Shown: piece after piece, positions 1 to 12,129 of the stretch
How the letters are laid out: each line of letters starts with the position of its first letter
Position numbering within the stretch: position 1 is the stretch's first letter
From: Rhizopus arrhizus
Taxonomy: Eukaryota; Mucoromycota; Mucoromycetes; Mucorales; Rhizopodaceae
Reading direction: 5' to 3'
DNA length: 64,000 bases
Assembly (NCBI GenBank): GCA_024220505.1
Contig: JAKZZE010000018.1
Location: 1,116,001-1,180,000, forward strand
The notes under the pieces: generated by a model
What the model was told of the DNA's origin: nothing
Seen by the model: the letters and a program-made list of their open reading frames with translations, nothing else
Database searches by the model: none
Program-made: the position numbers and the translations under genes

Positions 1-1452
1 TATTGGATGAAGCACAACAGATAAAGAATAGGACAACAAGGTCTTCTGTTTCTTGTTCTGCTTTATTATCAACCAAAAGATGGTGCTTGACTGGTACACC
101 CATTCAAAATAATGTGGATGAATTATATAGTTTACTTAGATTCTTAAAGATTCAACCACTAAATGATTATACAATGTTTAGAAGAACGATATCGATACCA
201 ATACAAAATGGAAATGCTGGTTTAGCATTAAGTAGATTAAAAGCAGTATTGATGGCTATCATGCTTAGAAGAACAAAGGCAGTGTTGATGAAGAAAGAGG
301 AAGAAGAGAGTTCGTTTGATTTACCAAAGAGAGAGAAAAATGATATTTTATTACAGTTTAGTGAATATGAAAGAAGACTATATGATTTATTAAAAGCAAA
401 GACACAGAATAGTGTTGAACAACTATTAAGTCAAGGTCAAGCTGCTTATTTAAATATGCTTTGTTTATTATTGAGGCTACGTCAAGGTATTTTAAATGAT
501 GAAATGTATGATGATTAACTATAAATGATTCTATAGCTTGTGATCATCCAAAGTTAATATTGAGTTCACTTGAAGAAAAAGATGTTTGTGATATCCTGTC
601 TGATACATCAGTTACTACTATTAACAATAAAAAGATCATTTGTGAATTATGTGGAAGGTAAGGAAAAAGTATTGAGAACGAATAGAATAATAAGAAGACA
701 TGTCTAGTTCAATGGAAAGTTCTTTCAACACATTCTGTGAGAACTGTCAAACACAAATCGAAAGCACAGTCAAAGGTGGACTATTCAAGACGAGTACAAA
801 AATTAATAAAATGTTGGAAATATTACAAGAAACAAGAGAAAAATATCCAAATGAAAAGACAATCATTTTCTCTCAATTTACTTCCATGTTGGATTTATTA
901 GATATTCCTTTAAGTCAACATGGATTTACGTATTGTAGATGTAAGTATTACACTTGTTATTTATTATTTATTTACACTACTTAGATGATGGTTCAATGTC
1001 AGCACAAGAACGTGAAAGAAGTTTACTCTCACTGAGATATGATCAAAACTGTACAGTCATGCTCATCTCTTTAAAATGTGGTTCATTAGGGTAATAGAGA
1101 TGACGTACAATCAGCTGATGATAACACTCTTCATAGTTTAAACTTGACTGCTGCGAATAGAGTGATCTTGATGGATATTTGGTGGAACCCTGCTTTAGAA
1201 GAGCAGGCGATTGATAGAGTACACAGAATAGGACAAAGGTTACCTGTTTATGTGACTAGATTAATGATTGATAACACTGTAGAAGAAAAGATTATTAAAT
1301 TACAAGAAAAGAAGGTAACAATCTATAACTTGTAAACTTTTTACTTAGTTTCTTCTTAGGCTATGTTATCTAAAGGCGCACTAGGTGATGGAAGTATGGT
1401 GAAGAATACAAAATTATCTGTTAATGAGATTCGTTCATTATTTGAAATGTAA
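1..1452 (+). CDS. SNF2-family DNA-dependent ATPase/helicase, C-terminal part (5' end outside window)
   Basis: This is the C-terminal part of a Swi2/Snf2 ATPase that remodels or translocates on DNA. The window opens just before motif II (DEAQ) and continues with motif III (LTGTPIQN), the helicase C-terminal domain ([31 protein letters not shown]) and motif VI ([11 protein letters not shown]). Exons read by eye are 1-486, 537-657, 708-940, 985-1090, 1137-1314 and 1360-1452; all introns are GT-AG, 45-51 nt, and keep frame. A CxxC...CxxC segment (CELC, CENC) lies between the two helicase lobes, where RAD5/RAD16-type proteins carry a RING. It is too short and irregular to call a RING. The family is clear; the subfamily (RAD16/ULS1/TTF2-like) is not resolved because the N-terminus is missing. 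Confidence 0.9.
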
Positions 1453-1807
1453 TAAATTTATAATCCGTCGATCTCTTTTTTTTGTTCTATTAAAAAGGGT
1501 AAAAATGTCATTTACATCCATAAAAGGTAATCATGTATCTTTTGCTTATTATAAATATCGGACAATCAATAATTCATAAAAGGAAGGAACTACCTTTTTC
1601 TGAATCAGAGGGATACTTTAGAACTTTCTAAATAATTAAAATTTGGATTTTCTCGAAAACATAGACTGGGATCAAAGTGAGATTACTGCCATTTAATTAT
1701 TTCTCAGAATTCTTTCAAATCCTTTGATCTTTATAAAATCCCTTACTTTTTTTTTTATTTTATTTTATTATTTTTAATTAATAAACTTGCATTGATTCAA
1801 TGAAAAT
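1453..1807. other. Intergenic region between helicase gene and Ca2+ ATPase
   Basis: No coding potential seen. It holds the 3' flank of the helicase gene and the promoter of the ATPase, with T-rich tracts near 1747-1775 and an A/T-rich leader just before the ATG at 1808. Confidence 0.5.
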
Positions 1808-4800
1808 ATGTCTGCTATTAAAGAAGATACATCAATAACTAAATTGGATTCTATTTCGGTTGACATGAGAGATCAATTAATGACTCCTCATTCAGACCCT
1901 TCAAATCCATTTGCATTTACTCCAGATCAACTATCCGCACTACAGGATCCTAAAAATATTCAATTGTTACATGCATATGGTGGCTTAAACGGTGTTGCAA
2001 AAGGATTGCATGCCAACATAAAAGCAGGTCTTACTTCTTCTGATGATTTTGATTCAAAGGTCACTTTAAATGATATCACACTCGATCAATCACTCATTAA
2101 AGAAGCATCACCTTCTGTACAACAAACAGAAATTAAAGAGGATGGAAAACCATTTCACAAACGAAGATCGATCTTTGGTGAAAATATTTTACCAGAAGTC
2201 AAAGGAAAAAACTTGTTTCAACTCATGTGGATGGCATTTAATGATAAAACCTTGGTAATCATCCTAATTTAACCATGTCATCATCATACATATTTATCAT
2301 TATATCATTAGATTTTATTGGCTGTGGCTGCTGTTGTTTCTTTAGCTGTCGGTTTATATGAAGACATTGCTCAGGCAGAATATGATGCTCAAGGAAATAA
2401 AATTCCTGGTGTAAAATGGGTTGAGGGTGTTGCTATCATTGTTGCTATCGTTATCGTTGTCATGGTCGGAAGTGTCAATGATTTTCAAAAAGAAAGACAA
2501 TTTCGTAAATTAAATGCAAAAAAGGAAGACCGTGTAGTCAAGGTAACCTAACATACTTTTTTTTTTTTTTTTTTTTTTTTTTAATCTTCGTCCAATAGGC
2601 TACACGTGACAACAATACAATCTTTATTTCTGTTTATGATATTCAAGTTGGTGATGTCCTTCATCTTGAACCTGGTGATATTGTAGCTGCTGATGGTATC
2701 TTTATTGAAGGCCATAACGTACGTTGTGATGAATCGGCTGCGACCGGTGAATCAGATGCTGTTCGAAAGCAAACTTATGAATCCTGTTATCACATCTATC
2801 TCGAACAAGAAAGTGCATCTAACCAACGCTCTGATCTCTTGACCGTTCCACAAACCAGATCTTCCATCAGCAGCAGTAGTTTAACTATAGAAAAGAAAAA
2901 CACTCAGCATATTGACCATCACAAAAGCATTCCCGATCCTTTTATCATTTCTGGTTCTAAAGTACTTGAGGGCGTCTGTACTTATATGGTCACTAGTGTT
3001 GGTATCAATTCATACTTTGGTCGTACCATGATGGCCCTTCGTACAGAGAATGAAAGCACTCCGCTCCAAGAAAAACTCAATGGATTGGCTGGCATGATTG
3101 CTAAATTGGGCTCGGCTGCTGGTATCCTTATGTTGATCACTCTTTTGATTCGTTACTTTGCTGGTTGGAGATATGGTATACCCAGTGCAGCTACTACTAT
3201 TGTCTCTAATATCATGGATATTCTTATTGTTGTTGTTACTATCGTTGTTGTTGCTGTGCCTGAAGGCTTACCTCTTGCTGTTACCCTTGGTAATTATATT
3301 ATTTCCATTTATATGTTTATTAATCCAATTGTCATTAGCCCTTGCTTATGCTACCCAACGTATGCTTAAAGACAATAACCTTGTTCGTGTCTTGGCCGCT
3401 TGTGAAACCATGGGTAATGCTACCACCGTCTGTTCTGATAAAACCGGTACACTCACGCAAAACAAAATGACTGTCGTCGCTGGCACCCTGGGTTCCTCCT
3501 TTCGATTCTTGCAAAACCCACCAGCTGATCGTGTCGATCTATACGATATCAAAACAATCGCTCAAAAAGTACCAGATCCCATCACTCGTCTTGTCAATCA
3601 AACGATTGCCATCAACTCTACTGCATTTGAAACTGTGGATGATAACGGCGAGCGTTCCTTTGTAGGCAACAAGACTGAGACGGCCTTGCTTCAATTTGCC
3701 AAAAACAATGGTTCCACAGATTTTCAAGCACTTCGTCAACAGTGGCCAGTCATTCAATTGTTTCCCTTCAGCTCTGATCGCAAGGCGATGGCCACTGTGA
3801 TTCAAATGACGCTTGACTCTGGCAAGACCATCTATCGTGCTCACATCAAGGGTGCCTCTGAAATACTTGTCAAGCACTGTTCCCAAGTCTTGACCTTGAA
3901 TGGTACTCAATATACTGACGTGAGCAAGGATGACATCAAGACACGTATCATGACTGCAGAAGACAGAGATCGTATGGACCGCATCATCCAAAGTTATGCA
4001 ACTCGCAGTCTTCGTACACTTGGTATGGCTTATCGTGATTTTGAGCAGTGGCCTCCTCGTAAAGGACATGAAAAGGTAGTGGGTGATGAAACAGAGGTTC
4101 CCTATGAAGACCTTTTGGCTGATGATGGTCTTGTCTTGATTGGTATTGTTGGTATCGAGGATCCTCTTCGACCTGGTGTTAAGGAAGCCGTCAAGGCTTG
4201 TCAAAAGGCTGGCGTCTTCATTCGTATGGTCACTGGTGATAATGTGGTGACAGCAAAGAGCATCGCAAAGCAGTGTGGTATCTATACACCCGGCGGTATT
4301 GTCATGGAGGGACCTGTGTTTCGTAACCTGCCCCCTAACGAGATGGATGCTATCCTTCCTCGACTTCAAGTGTTGGCTCGTTCAAGCCCTGAAGACAAGC
4401 AGATCCTGGTCGGAAGACTTCGTGAACTGGGTGACATTGTTGCTGTAACAGGTGATGGTACAAATGATGGTCCTGCTCTTAAACTTGCCGATGTTGGCTT
4501 TTCCATGGGTATCACGGGAACAGAGGTCGCCAAGGAAGCCTCTAGTATCATCTTGATGGATGATAACTTTGCGAGTATTGTGAAGGCTATCATGTGGGGT
4601 CGCTGTGTGAATGACTCTGTAAAGAAATTCCTCGAATTCCAAATTACTGTCAATATCACTGCTGTTATTCTCACGTTTATTTCTGCTGTTGCAAGCTCAA
4701 AGCAAAAATCCGTCTTGACTGCCGTTCAACTCTTGTGGGTCAACCTCATCATGGATACTTTTGCTGCCCTTGCCCTTGCTACAGACCCTCCTACTGAAGA

Positions 4801-5590
4801 ATTACTCGATCGTCCTCCCGAGCCTCGTTCATCTCCCTTGATTACCTTTAAAATGTGGAAAATGATTATTGGTCAAAGTATCTTTCAAATCATTGTCACC
4901 ATCATATTGCTTTACAGCGACATATTGCACTACGAGGCAGATGACCCTATCTTGCAAACCATCGTCTTTAATACTTTTGTTTTCTGTCAACTTTTTAATG
5001 AACTCAACTGTCGTCGTATAGATTCTCATCTCAACATTTTCCATAATGTCTTTGCCAACAAGTTCTTTCTCTTCATCTTCTTTTTGTGTGTTGGCTTACA
5101 AGCCATCATTGTTAACTTTGGTGGTACAGCTTTCCAGGTGACTCGCATTGATGGAATCTCTTGGGCCATCTCCGTCTGTGTAGGCCTGATCTCGCTTCCT
5201 ATTGGCGTCATTATTCGTTTGATCCCTGATGAGCTCTTTGGTTTCATCTTTTTCTTTAACCCTGCTGCCCGTCAAAGATATCTTGGTGGAAATGAATGTA
5301 ATGCGATGGCTCCCACAGTCTATGTCACTGGAAATGAACGTATTGCTTGGAATAGTGCCTTTGATCACGTTCAATCCGGACTTCAAGCCTTCAAGCATGC
5401 ATCACATGTTCCCAAGTACTCTGAAAAGCGATCAAGTGATGGTGGTATTGCTGCCTCAGTCGTACTTCCAAGTATGGTAGCCACCGCGCCTTCTACAGGA
5501 TGGGTTCCTAGCAATGAGGTAAATCAAGAAAACTTTGAACAAAATCAGGATACTGTTCTTTCCGCAATTTCATTTGAGCAAAGGCCTTAA
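1808..5590 (+). CDS. PMC1: P-type calcium-transporting ATPase, PMCA/PMC1 type (P2B)
   Basis: This pump moves Ca2+ out of the cytosol, into the vacuole in fungi (PMC1) or across the plasma membrane. Exons 1808-2254, 2312-2542, 2599-3289 and 3339-5590 join in frame to 1206 aa, normal for the family. Seen in order: TGES actuator motif, PEGLP in transmembrane helix 4, the phosphorylation site SDKTGT (Asp about 490), MVTGDN, and the hinge TGDGTNDGPAL, followed by six hydrophobic C-terminal segments. Intron 2 contains a run of about 26 T. There is no obvious long calmodulin-binding tail, as expected for fungal PMC1. It lies downstream of the helicase gene, same strand, with separate promoters. The gene appears intact. 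Confidence 0.95.
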
Positions 5591-5720
5591 TCTTGTTTAA
5601 TTTGATGATAATCTATTGTAACCTAGTACATTGTACCTTACCCTTTTCTTTTGCTTTACTATTCATGTATCATTAATATTAATTTGTAAATAAATAAAAA
5701 TGCTTAAAAACGTGTAATAC

Positions 5721-5782
<62 letters not shown>

Positions 5783-6182
5783 GATTGCGCACAGACAGTT
5801 CCTTATGCATTATTTGTGTAAATTGGCCACTTCTACCTTTTTTTACTTCTTAACTATGCAAAAAAGAAAGTAACACAAAAGAACAGCAAACATGGAATTT
5901 ATGTTTGGAATAAAAAGCAGCCTTTCATATGATACCAGATTTATATACAGCATTTTTTCTTTTCTTTCTTTAATTCCATTTAGCTATTCGGAAATCTTCA
6001 ACTGTTGGGCTATGAGGATGAAAATTTATCATTTCTATAAGACATAATGGCTTCCTCTGCAAAATGCTATCAGATGAGTGGAAAGCAGTGTTAATAAGAC
6101 AGCAAGTTTCTTTAGCATAACTGGACAGGAATATTAGTCTTTTATTTTGAGGTTGAAATTATGTCCACCCAAAAGTAGACGA
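5591..6182. other. Intergenic region with a 59-nt poly-T run
   Basis: Positions 5723-5781 are an uninterrupted T run, long enough that its true length in the genome is uncertain. The rest is AT-rich with no convincing gene. It may include further decayed transposon sequence continuous with the Tc1 remnant that follows. Confidence 0.5.
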
Positions 6183-6195
6183 AAGGAAGAGACAA

Positions 6196-6234
<39 letters not shown>

Positions 6235-6480
6235 GTTCTATTTCACAAAATACTCAAAGTGATTTGGAAGTACTCTTAGAAGCCGATTCTCCGTATGAGA
6301 GGATCTCTAAACGCTTAACTCACTACAGAGTAATTGTCTATCAGCATACACGAAGGGCAAGAGGTGTCTATGAGCTATAGAAAATAATCAAAACTGAATT
6401 GATGACGTTCGGTATTGACGTTCAATGCCAATATATTGATAGCATACCGGCTAGAATTCAAATCACAGTAAAAGCTTAAG
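6183..6480 (+). pseudogene. Tc1-like transposase, decayed C-terminal remnant
   Basis: The translated plus strand reads YQHTRRARGVYEL, then a stop, then CQYIDSIPARIQ. This matches the C-terminal end of the Tc1 transposases elsewhere in the window (for example QRYIDSMPARIQ at 52.1 kb). A poly-A run of about 30 interrupts its upstream side. Only the last roughly 60 residues are recognisable and no terminal repeats were found, so this is an old fragment. Confidence 0.6.
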
Positions 6481-7437
6481 ATAAAAATACTGATGATTTA
6501 TTCCTCATAATTTAAAAAGTCGCTTGTGCTTGCATTTGTACATACTTTGAATTTTGAACCTACAAAACCAACCACTCTATTTAGCTTCTTTCATGAATAA
6601 GTATCAAATACGTTTTAAAAAAAAAAGCTCTTTTCATTATTTTATTATACCTCTAAAGACATTCTCTATGAATTCGATTATCTTTATTGTATTTCTTTTT
6701 ATTTTTAACTTCTTTTTATGAGTCAAAACAAGATTGATCTAATTTACAAGTTCCAGTGGTCACTTACAAAAAGCGAATCAAACATTAAACACAATTCAAG
6801 TCTTATTCGATTACAAAACTGTTATCTATAAGCCATAAAAAATTACACGATATAAATATCCTCTCTTATCCTTTAACTTTGACTTTGATTATTTTTAACT
6901 CTACTTTTATTTTACAATGCCTTTTGAATTCCTTATCGATACAACAGATCAAGTCCTTTGAAATCAAATCGTCTTCATCGTATCAATTTTACATTTTTTT
7001 TTATCAAAAAAACACCTTGCAAAATTCACTGTTTGATATACTATGCAGTTGGCGAAGTACCATACGTAGTATGTTGAAGGCATTTTTTAATTATTAGTTT
7101 TGTTAACTACCCTTTTTATACTGCAATAACTTATTAAAACTATGAGCTTTGAAGAAAAATTAATTTTACAAAGACTTGCAAAGTATTCGGATTCTATCTC
7201 AATAATTATCTCTTTAATTTGGATAAAATGAGGCTCAGAGCATGTACTACATCAAAAGGTCAAAATGAATACAATAGATTATTCCCTTGTCTTTTTTGCA
7301 TGATTGAGTCTTTAGTTTGCTTTTATCCGTGTGACTCAACTATTTTACATCTCCGTGCAAAAATTTAATTTAAGATCGCGTCTACTGCTACTGCTCTCTC
7401 TCTTTTTCTGCTTTGTTATTTTTTTAAAAAAAGAAAA
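6481..7437. repeat. Non-coding region with a diverged repeat shared with 63.3-63.6 kb
   Basis: About 6640-6860 resembles 63340-63590: both carry GTGGTCACTTACAA, a shared stretch with CAAGT, and a later AAAAAATTACA. A partial further copy starts near 6950 (CAAGTCCTTTGAAATCAA). I read this as an old LTR or other retroelement end. The right end (from about 7380) is the pyrimidine-rich promoter of kynureninase. Confidence 0.45.
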
Positions 7438-9134
7438 ATGGCATTGAATATATCTGACGCCATTAAAATATATGGTCATCCACTTACATCTGTTGAGTTG
7501 GCTGAAAAATTGGATGAAAATGATAATCTTTCAAAATTTCGTCAAGAGTTTGTTATTCCTACACTCAAATCGCTTTCTGAAGTGACAGGTACAAGATATA
7601 CAACTTAATATTCTTTATTTCCGCTCACAGTAAGGTATGTATCTTTATCCAGACAGTAATGAAAAATCAGATGAAGAATGTACTTATCTCTGTGGAAACT
7701 CACTTGGATTGATGCCAAAGCGTTCACGTCAATTAGTTAATGAAGAATTCGATGCTTGGGGGAAAAGGTCAGTCTAGGAAATCAACTGATAATTGTGATG
7801 CACTAACACTTTTTTAGGGGCGTGGAAGGTCATTGGAATCACCCTTACAATAGACCCTGGGCAACTGTTGATGAATTAGTAAAGGAACCCCTGGCTCACT
7901 TAGTCGGTAAAAATAATAATATTTTAAAAAAAGAAAAAGAAATACTGATGGTTTTTATTAAATAGGTGCAAAGCCAATCGAGGTAACTTCCATGGGTACT
8001 CTAACTTCCAATATTCACTCTGCACTCATTTCATTTTATCAACCAACAAAAGAAAGATTCAAGATCTTGATCGAAAAGAAAGCATTCCCTTCAGATCATG
8101 TAAGAACTTGGGATGAACAATAATATTTCTCACGCTTTATTTTTTATATAGTACGCTGTTGTATCCCATCTTCATTCACGAGGTATTGATCCTGAAATCG
8201 GACTTTTGACTGTGGCACCACGCCCAGGAGAGCAAACTTTGCGTACAGAAGATATCATCAAGACAATCAAAGAAGACAATCAAATTGCTGTTGTTATGCT
8301 TTCTGGTGTTCAGTATTATACCGGACAATTCTTTGAAATGGAAAAAATTACAAATGCAGGGCATGAAGCAGTAAGTAACACTAGATTCAAATAAAGCTAG
8401 ACTAATATATTAATACTTAGGGTTGTATTGTTGGTTGGGATCTTGCTCATGCTGTTGGCAATGTACCTCTTAAATTACATGATTGGGATGTCGATTTTGC
8501 TTGCTGGTGTTCATACAAGTACCTTAATTCTGGTGCAGGTGGTATTGCGGGTTTATTTATTCATGAGAGATACAAAGATGATTTCAATCGGCCAAGGCAA
8601 GATATTTAAAAGAAACATTGTACGATTTTTTATTAATAATGACTTAGATATGCTGGATGGTGGGGAAACAAAAAAGAGAATAGATTTGAAATGCTTCCTG
8701 AATTCCAACCTAGTGAAGGGGCATCTGGTTATCAAATGAGCAATCCAAGTATTCTTACAACCATTTCACTTTTAGGTTCACTTCAAGTCTTTGAAGCAGC
8801 AGGAGGAATTGAGAAATTACGTCAAAAATCATACTTGATAACTGACTACCTTGAAAAATTACTTTTAACTGAATTAAAGAAAGAATTCGATGACAAACTC
8901 ATAAAAATATTGACGCCCAATGACCCAGAACAGCGTGGATGTCAGCTGTCTTTGGAATTCCCAGAGAAGATGATGCAAGTATTTGAAGCACTTCAATCCA
9001 TTGGTATCATTGTTGATGAACGTAAACCAACTGTAATTCGAGTTGCACCTGCGCCACTTTATAACTCATACAAAGACGTATACAATTTTGTAATTAATTT
9101 AAAGAAAATCATGAAACAAGTTTATGCTAAATAA
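7438..9134 (+). CDS. BNA5: Kynureninase (L-kynurenine hydrolase)
   Basis: This PLP enzyme cleaves 3-hydroxykynurenine or kynurenine to (3-hydroxy)anthranilate plus alanine in the kynurenine route to NAD. Exons 7438-7588, 7635-7767, 7818-7906, 7966-8099, 8152-8370, 8421-8596 and 8648-9134 join to 462 aa, the usual length. Diagnostic segments are [12 protein letters not shown] near the N-terminus, DLAHAVGN, and the PLP-lysine motif [14 protein letters not shown] (Lys about 275), then [13 protein letters not shown]. Intron 6 (8597-8647) begins with GC rather than GT (AG|GCAAGA); using the nearest GT would hit a stop codon. The gene appears intact. Confidence 0.95.
8597..8647 (+). other. GC-AG intron in kynureninase
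   Basis: Exon 6 ends ...CCAAG and the intron starts GCAAGA; the acceptor is GACTTAG. Splicing here joins ...FNRPR to YAGWWGNK in frame, as the family requires. Reading on past the donor meets TAA within four codons. It is the only non-GT donor found among the host genes read here. Confidence 0.85.
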
Positions 9135-9265
9135 TTAATTCTTCTAATTCTTTAATTATTAATTATGAAAGAAAAAAAAAAAAAAAAAGGAGAGGAGAGA
9201 GGATAAAAAAAAAAGATGAAATAATAATAAAATACATGAATTAATAACAACATGTTTGTGTGCCT

Positions 9266-9871
9266 TTATCTTTTACGCTTTTTCATATATTCTTCATTCT
9301 CCGATTGATATTTACAGTTATTGTAATTTTGAAATCCTAAAGGGGGAAGATCTCTATGTTCCAACTTTGGTTCGGTTGGATATGAAGATGATAGACTGTG
9401 AATAGAAGGTAGTCGATTGGGTTGATCGGATGGTGATGTAGGTTGTGGAGGAGTATGAATACTACTATGTTGCTGTTGTTGTAGTAATGTAGGCTGTGGT
9501 TGTGGAGGAGGAGGAGGAGGAGAAGCAACAGAAGAAGTTGAAGATTTAGAGTCTCGATGTAAAAAGTTATTGACTGTGCTATTGTGTTCTTCTACTGTGT
9601 ACATATTTTGAGATCGAATGATAGTTCGTAGCATATCTTCTATTGTCTTTAAACGTTCCTCAATGGCCTCCAGGGCTGCTTTACTTGGAGCGTTTCTTTT
9701 GTCATCATTAGTGCTAGAAGAAGGATATACACAGGGAACTCCTGACTTTTCACAATTTCGACATGGGGTCTCTCCATTACATTTAGTCTTTTTCCTTCTA
9801 CACTCTCCACAGGCACTCATTATCTTTGCCCTTTTTCTGCGTGGTTCAGTTGATTGTTCGTCAAGAGGCAT
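9266..9871 (-). CDS. Zn2Cys6 fungal-type transcription factor, short
   Basis: Single-exon 201-aa protein. The N-terminus carries the binuclear zinc cluster (ACGECRRKKTKC, six Cys in the C-x2-C-x6-C-x5-C-x2-C-x6-C pattern, residues about 20-48) preceded by a basic patch (RRKRAKI). A short helical dimerisation-like stretch with EERLKTIEDMLRTII follows, then a Pro/Gln/Ser-rich low-complexity tail. No fungal-specific middle homology domain is present, so it is far shorter than most family members. It converges with kynureninase, with a 131-bp gap; a regulatory link is unproven. Confidence 0.85.
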   Translation of the reverse strand: MPLDEQSTEPRRKRAKIMSACGECRRKKTKCNGETPCRNCEKSGVPCVYPSSSTNDDKRNAPSKAALEAIEERLKTIEDMLRTIIRSQNMYTVEEHNSTVNNFLHRDSKSSTSSVASPPPPPPQPQPTLLQQQQHSSIHTPPQPTSPSDQPNRLPSIHSLSSSYPTEPKLEHRDLPPLGFQNYNNCKYQSENEEYMKKRKR

Positions 9872-9881
9872 TTTATATTAA

Positions 9882-10572
9882 AGAAAATGGTTTTCAGAAA
9901 AAGAAAAGAAAAGAATAAAAAAAAAAAACTTGCTAGGGCGATTAAATAAGGCACAAAAACAGAATAATGATTGGATGATCTCCGCCTGTTCCAAAAATAA
10001 AGTCCCGTTCAGAGACATGGCATATGTGAATGAAAGAAACAAACATGGTTTATATAAAAGCTTATGTCTATTCATCCAATACAAATGTTTCAATTTTCAT
10101 TCTTTGCCTTTGTTCTTTTTTTTTAACCAAGCAAAATAACCGAACCTCGATTTTCTTGCCTTATTTAGTACATCAATGATCCTGTGATTTCAGAACATGT
10201 GAACATATTTTCCGTATTAAAAGTCTCTTCCTTCAATCTCACTCTTTCCTTTTTCATTGTTATTTGTAAATATGCTTTCTTTGGTTAAACAGTTCCCCGA
10301 AATAAGAAAAAGTAAAAATAAACTTTTAAAAAAGGAAATTTTTTTTTTTGGTTGGCTGAATCATGCCAAGAGAGCTATTATTATATTCATATTTCTCTAT
10401 TAAATGGAAATTTAGAACTTTTGAAATGAGAATATTTTATTGGTCAATTAAAAAAAAAAAAAACATGTCCAAATTGAATATTTTTCCAAAGATGAAGTTC
10501 AAATAATGAAATCGAGTGCCTTATCCATCCCTGGCAATCTGCTAGAATATTTTACAGACAAGCCTCTATAAT
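9882..10572. other. Intergenic region upstream of the Zn2Cys6 gene
   Basis: AT-rich with several A/T homopolymers (about 9917, 10118, 10340, 10449). No coding potential or named element is recognised. It should include the promoter of the minus-strand regulator. Confidence 0.4.
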
Positions 10573-11772
10573 TTAAGAAGCCAAATTTCCGCTACCATCA
10601 AAGGGTCGTCTTTTAACACCACATTTTGCCTTCAACCAAAACTCCTCAATAGGATTAAGAGGTGAATATGGAGGAAGATAAACAGATCTGTAGCCTTTAT
10701 TCTTAATGATCTCTCTTAATGTAACTGCTTTGCGGATAGAAGCATTTTCCATAAGAATATTATATATTCTCAGCTCATTCTTGTCAAAAACATTCATTAT
10801 ATTGCTCAAACAATTCAAGAGACGCTTAGTTCTTGCACTTATTCTTGTTGTTCTCACTGTTTTTCCATTAGCTTTTCTTTTTTACACCCAGTTACAAGAT
10901 TGGACTTCCTCAGAGAAATGTCAGTTAGTCCTTAGCTAGAAATAACGCGAAAGATGGTGACTATAGTCTGTTTTTCTCAACTTCTGCTTTTATCCAACCC
11001 TCACGCGGCTGTTGTGAATGTTAAATCCATCTTCATCAATACAAATATAGTTCTTCTTAAAATTCGTATCAACATCTACTAGCCATTATCGAATAGTAGT
11101 TTTCTGTTTGTAAGAGTATCGTCTAAATTACGATACTCTACAAGCTTTTTTAGTTTTTTTTTTTTTTTTAATACTTAAAGCACACTTTTTTTTGATAATG
11201 TGATAAAACTGGGTTTTGCTAATAGAAATAGCTGGATATTCTTCTATTAGCTTTTCCCTTGTCTGCTCTAAATTCATTCGTGCAAAATCGTCAGCAAGTT
11301 TTATAATAGGTAATGGGCGCTCGTCTTTCAACACCTTCCCTTTAGCTGGATCTCCTTTCTTTTTGGGAACTTCTTGGTTTTCGTTCCACATTTTTCGAAA
11401 CTAATATGTAGTAGAAGTAGTAATGTCTTTTTTCGATGACGCGACCTTAATAGGAACCATGTCAACAATCAACCTGATGAAGTCAATAACTAGAGTGTTA
11501 ATGCATGATCTGTAGCATGTAGTGGTCTTTTTTCTGTTGTTTTTTATGAAATTACTTGCAACTTTCAACAGATTTTCAACTTCGTTTTGTTCTTTATTTC
11601 GTTCGTCTATTTCAACGTCTTCCACAATTTCCTCGTCAATTTCCATTGCCGCTTCATCCACCTTAAATTTCATACCCATCACTGACATCAAACATGTGTG
11701 AATCTCGGCCGTCTGTTCCTCATAAGTATTGAAATCTTCCATATGAATACCTGCTGCCATTATTGTTTTCAA
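10573..11772 (-). pseudogene. IS630/DDE_3-type transposase remnant
   Basis: Minus-strand pieces in several frames line up with the better-preserved element at 54.4-57.8 kb. There is an acidic N-terminal region and a helix-turn-helix part near 11.1-11.4 kb (SISKTQFYHIIKKKC). The first catalytic Asp region follows (IDEDGFNIHNSR, about 11.0 kb), then the end block YLPPYSPLNPIEEFW with the catalytic Glu (about 10.6 kb). Stops and frameshifts separate the pieces, so it is inactive. Terminal repeats were not identified. Confidence 0.75.
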
Positions 11773-11986
11773 TCAGTGTATGAGGATTTTATTCGGATGC
11801 CGCATTTTTTAGCTAGTCATCATAAGAAACATTTTTTAATAACTGGACTTAAACCCACGAACAAACAAACAGAAAACGACCATGGAGATTGGAACTTGTG
11901 CTGCCAGACGAGAGACTAATCCAGCAGAAAGAACTTGACCATTTAGCTAAGGAACTTTGCCCCTATACCTTTTGCCAAAATGCTGT

Positions 11987-12125
11987 CGCAAAAAAAAATT
12001 AAAGTGTTGTACTTTTAAAAAAAACAGTGTCGTATATCTTTAAAAAAGAGCGTCGCAAAATTAAGAAAAATTGCATCGCATCAAAAGAAAACATAGTGTC
12101 GTGCCTTTCAAAAAAAGATGTCGCA
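11987..12125. repeat. Degenerate ~22-bp tandem array with GTCG(C/T) cores
   Basis: Seven cores of the type TGTCGCA/TGTCGTA occur at about 20-24 bp spacing (near 11987, 12007, 12029, 12051, 12073, 12097, 12119), separated by A-rich spacers. Part of it (CCTTTTGC near 11970 through the CAGTGTCGTA core) recurs in reverse orientation near 21300-21355. It may be the subterminal repeat of the neighbouring IS630-type remnant. Confidence 0.5.
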
Positions 12126-12129
12126 TATG

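Noticed and set aside
3346..5398. Several long ORFs antisense to the Ca2+ ATPase
   Set aside because: They are shadows of the strongly coding plus strand and show no domain.
10928..11120. Separate host gene between the IS630 remnants
   Set aside because: The minus strand here encodes IDEDGFNIHNSR, the catalytic block of the same dead transposase.
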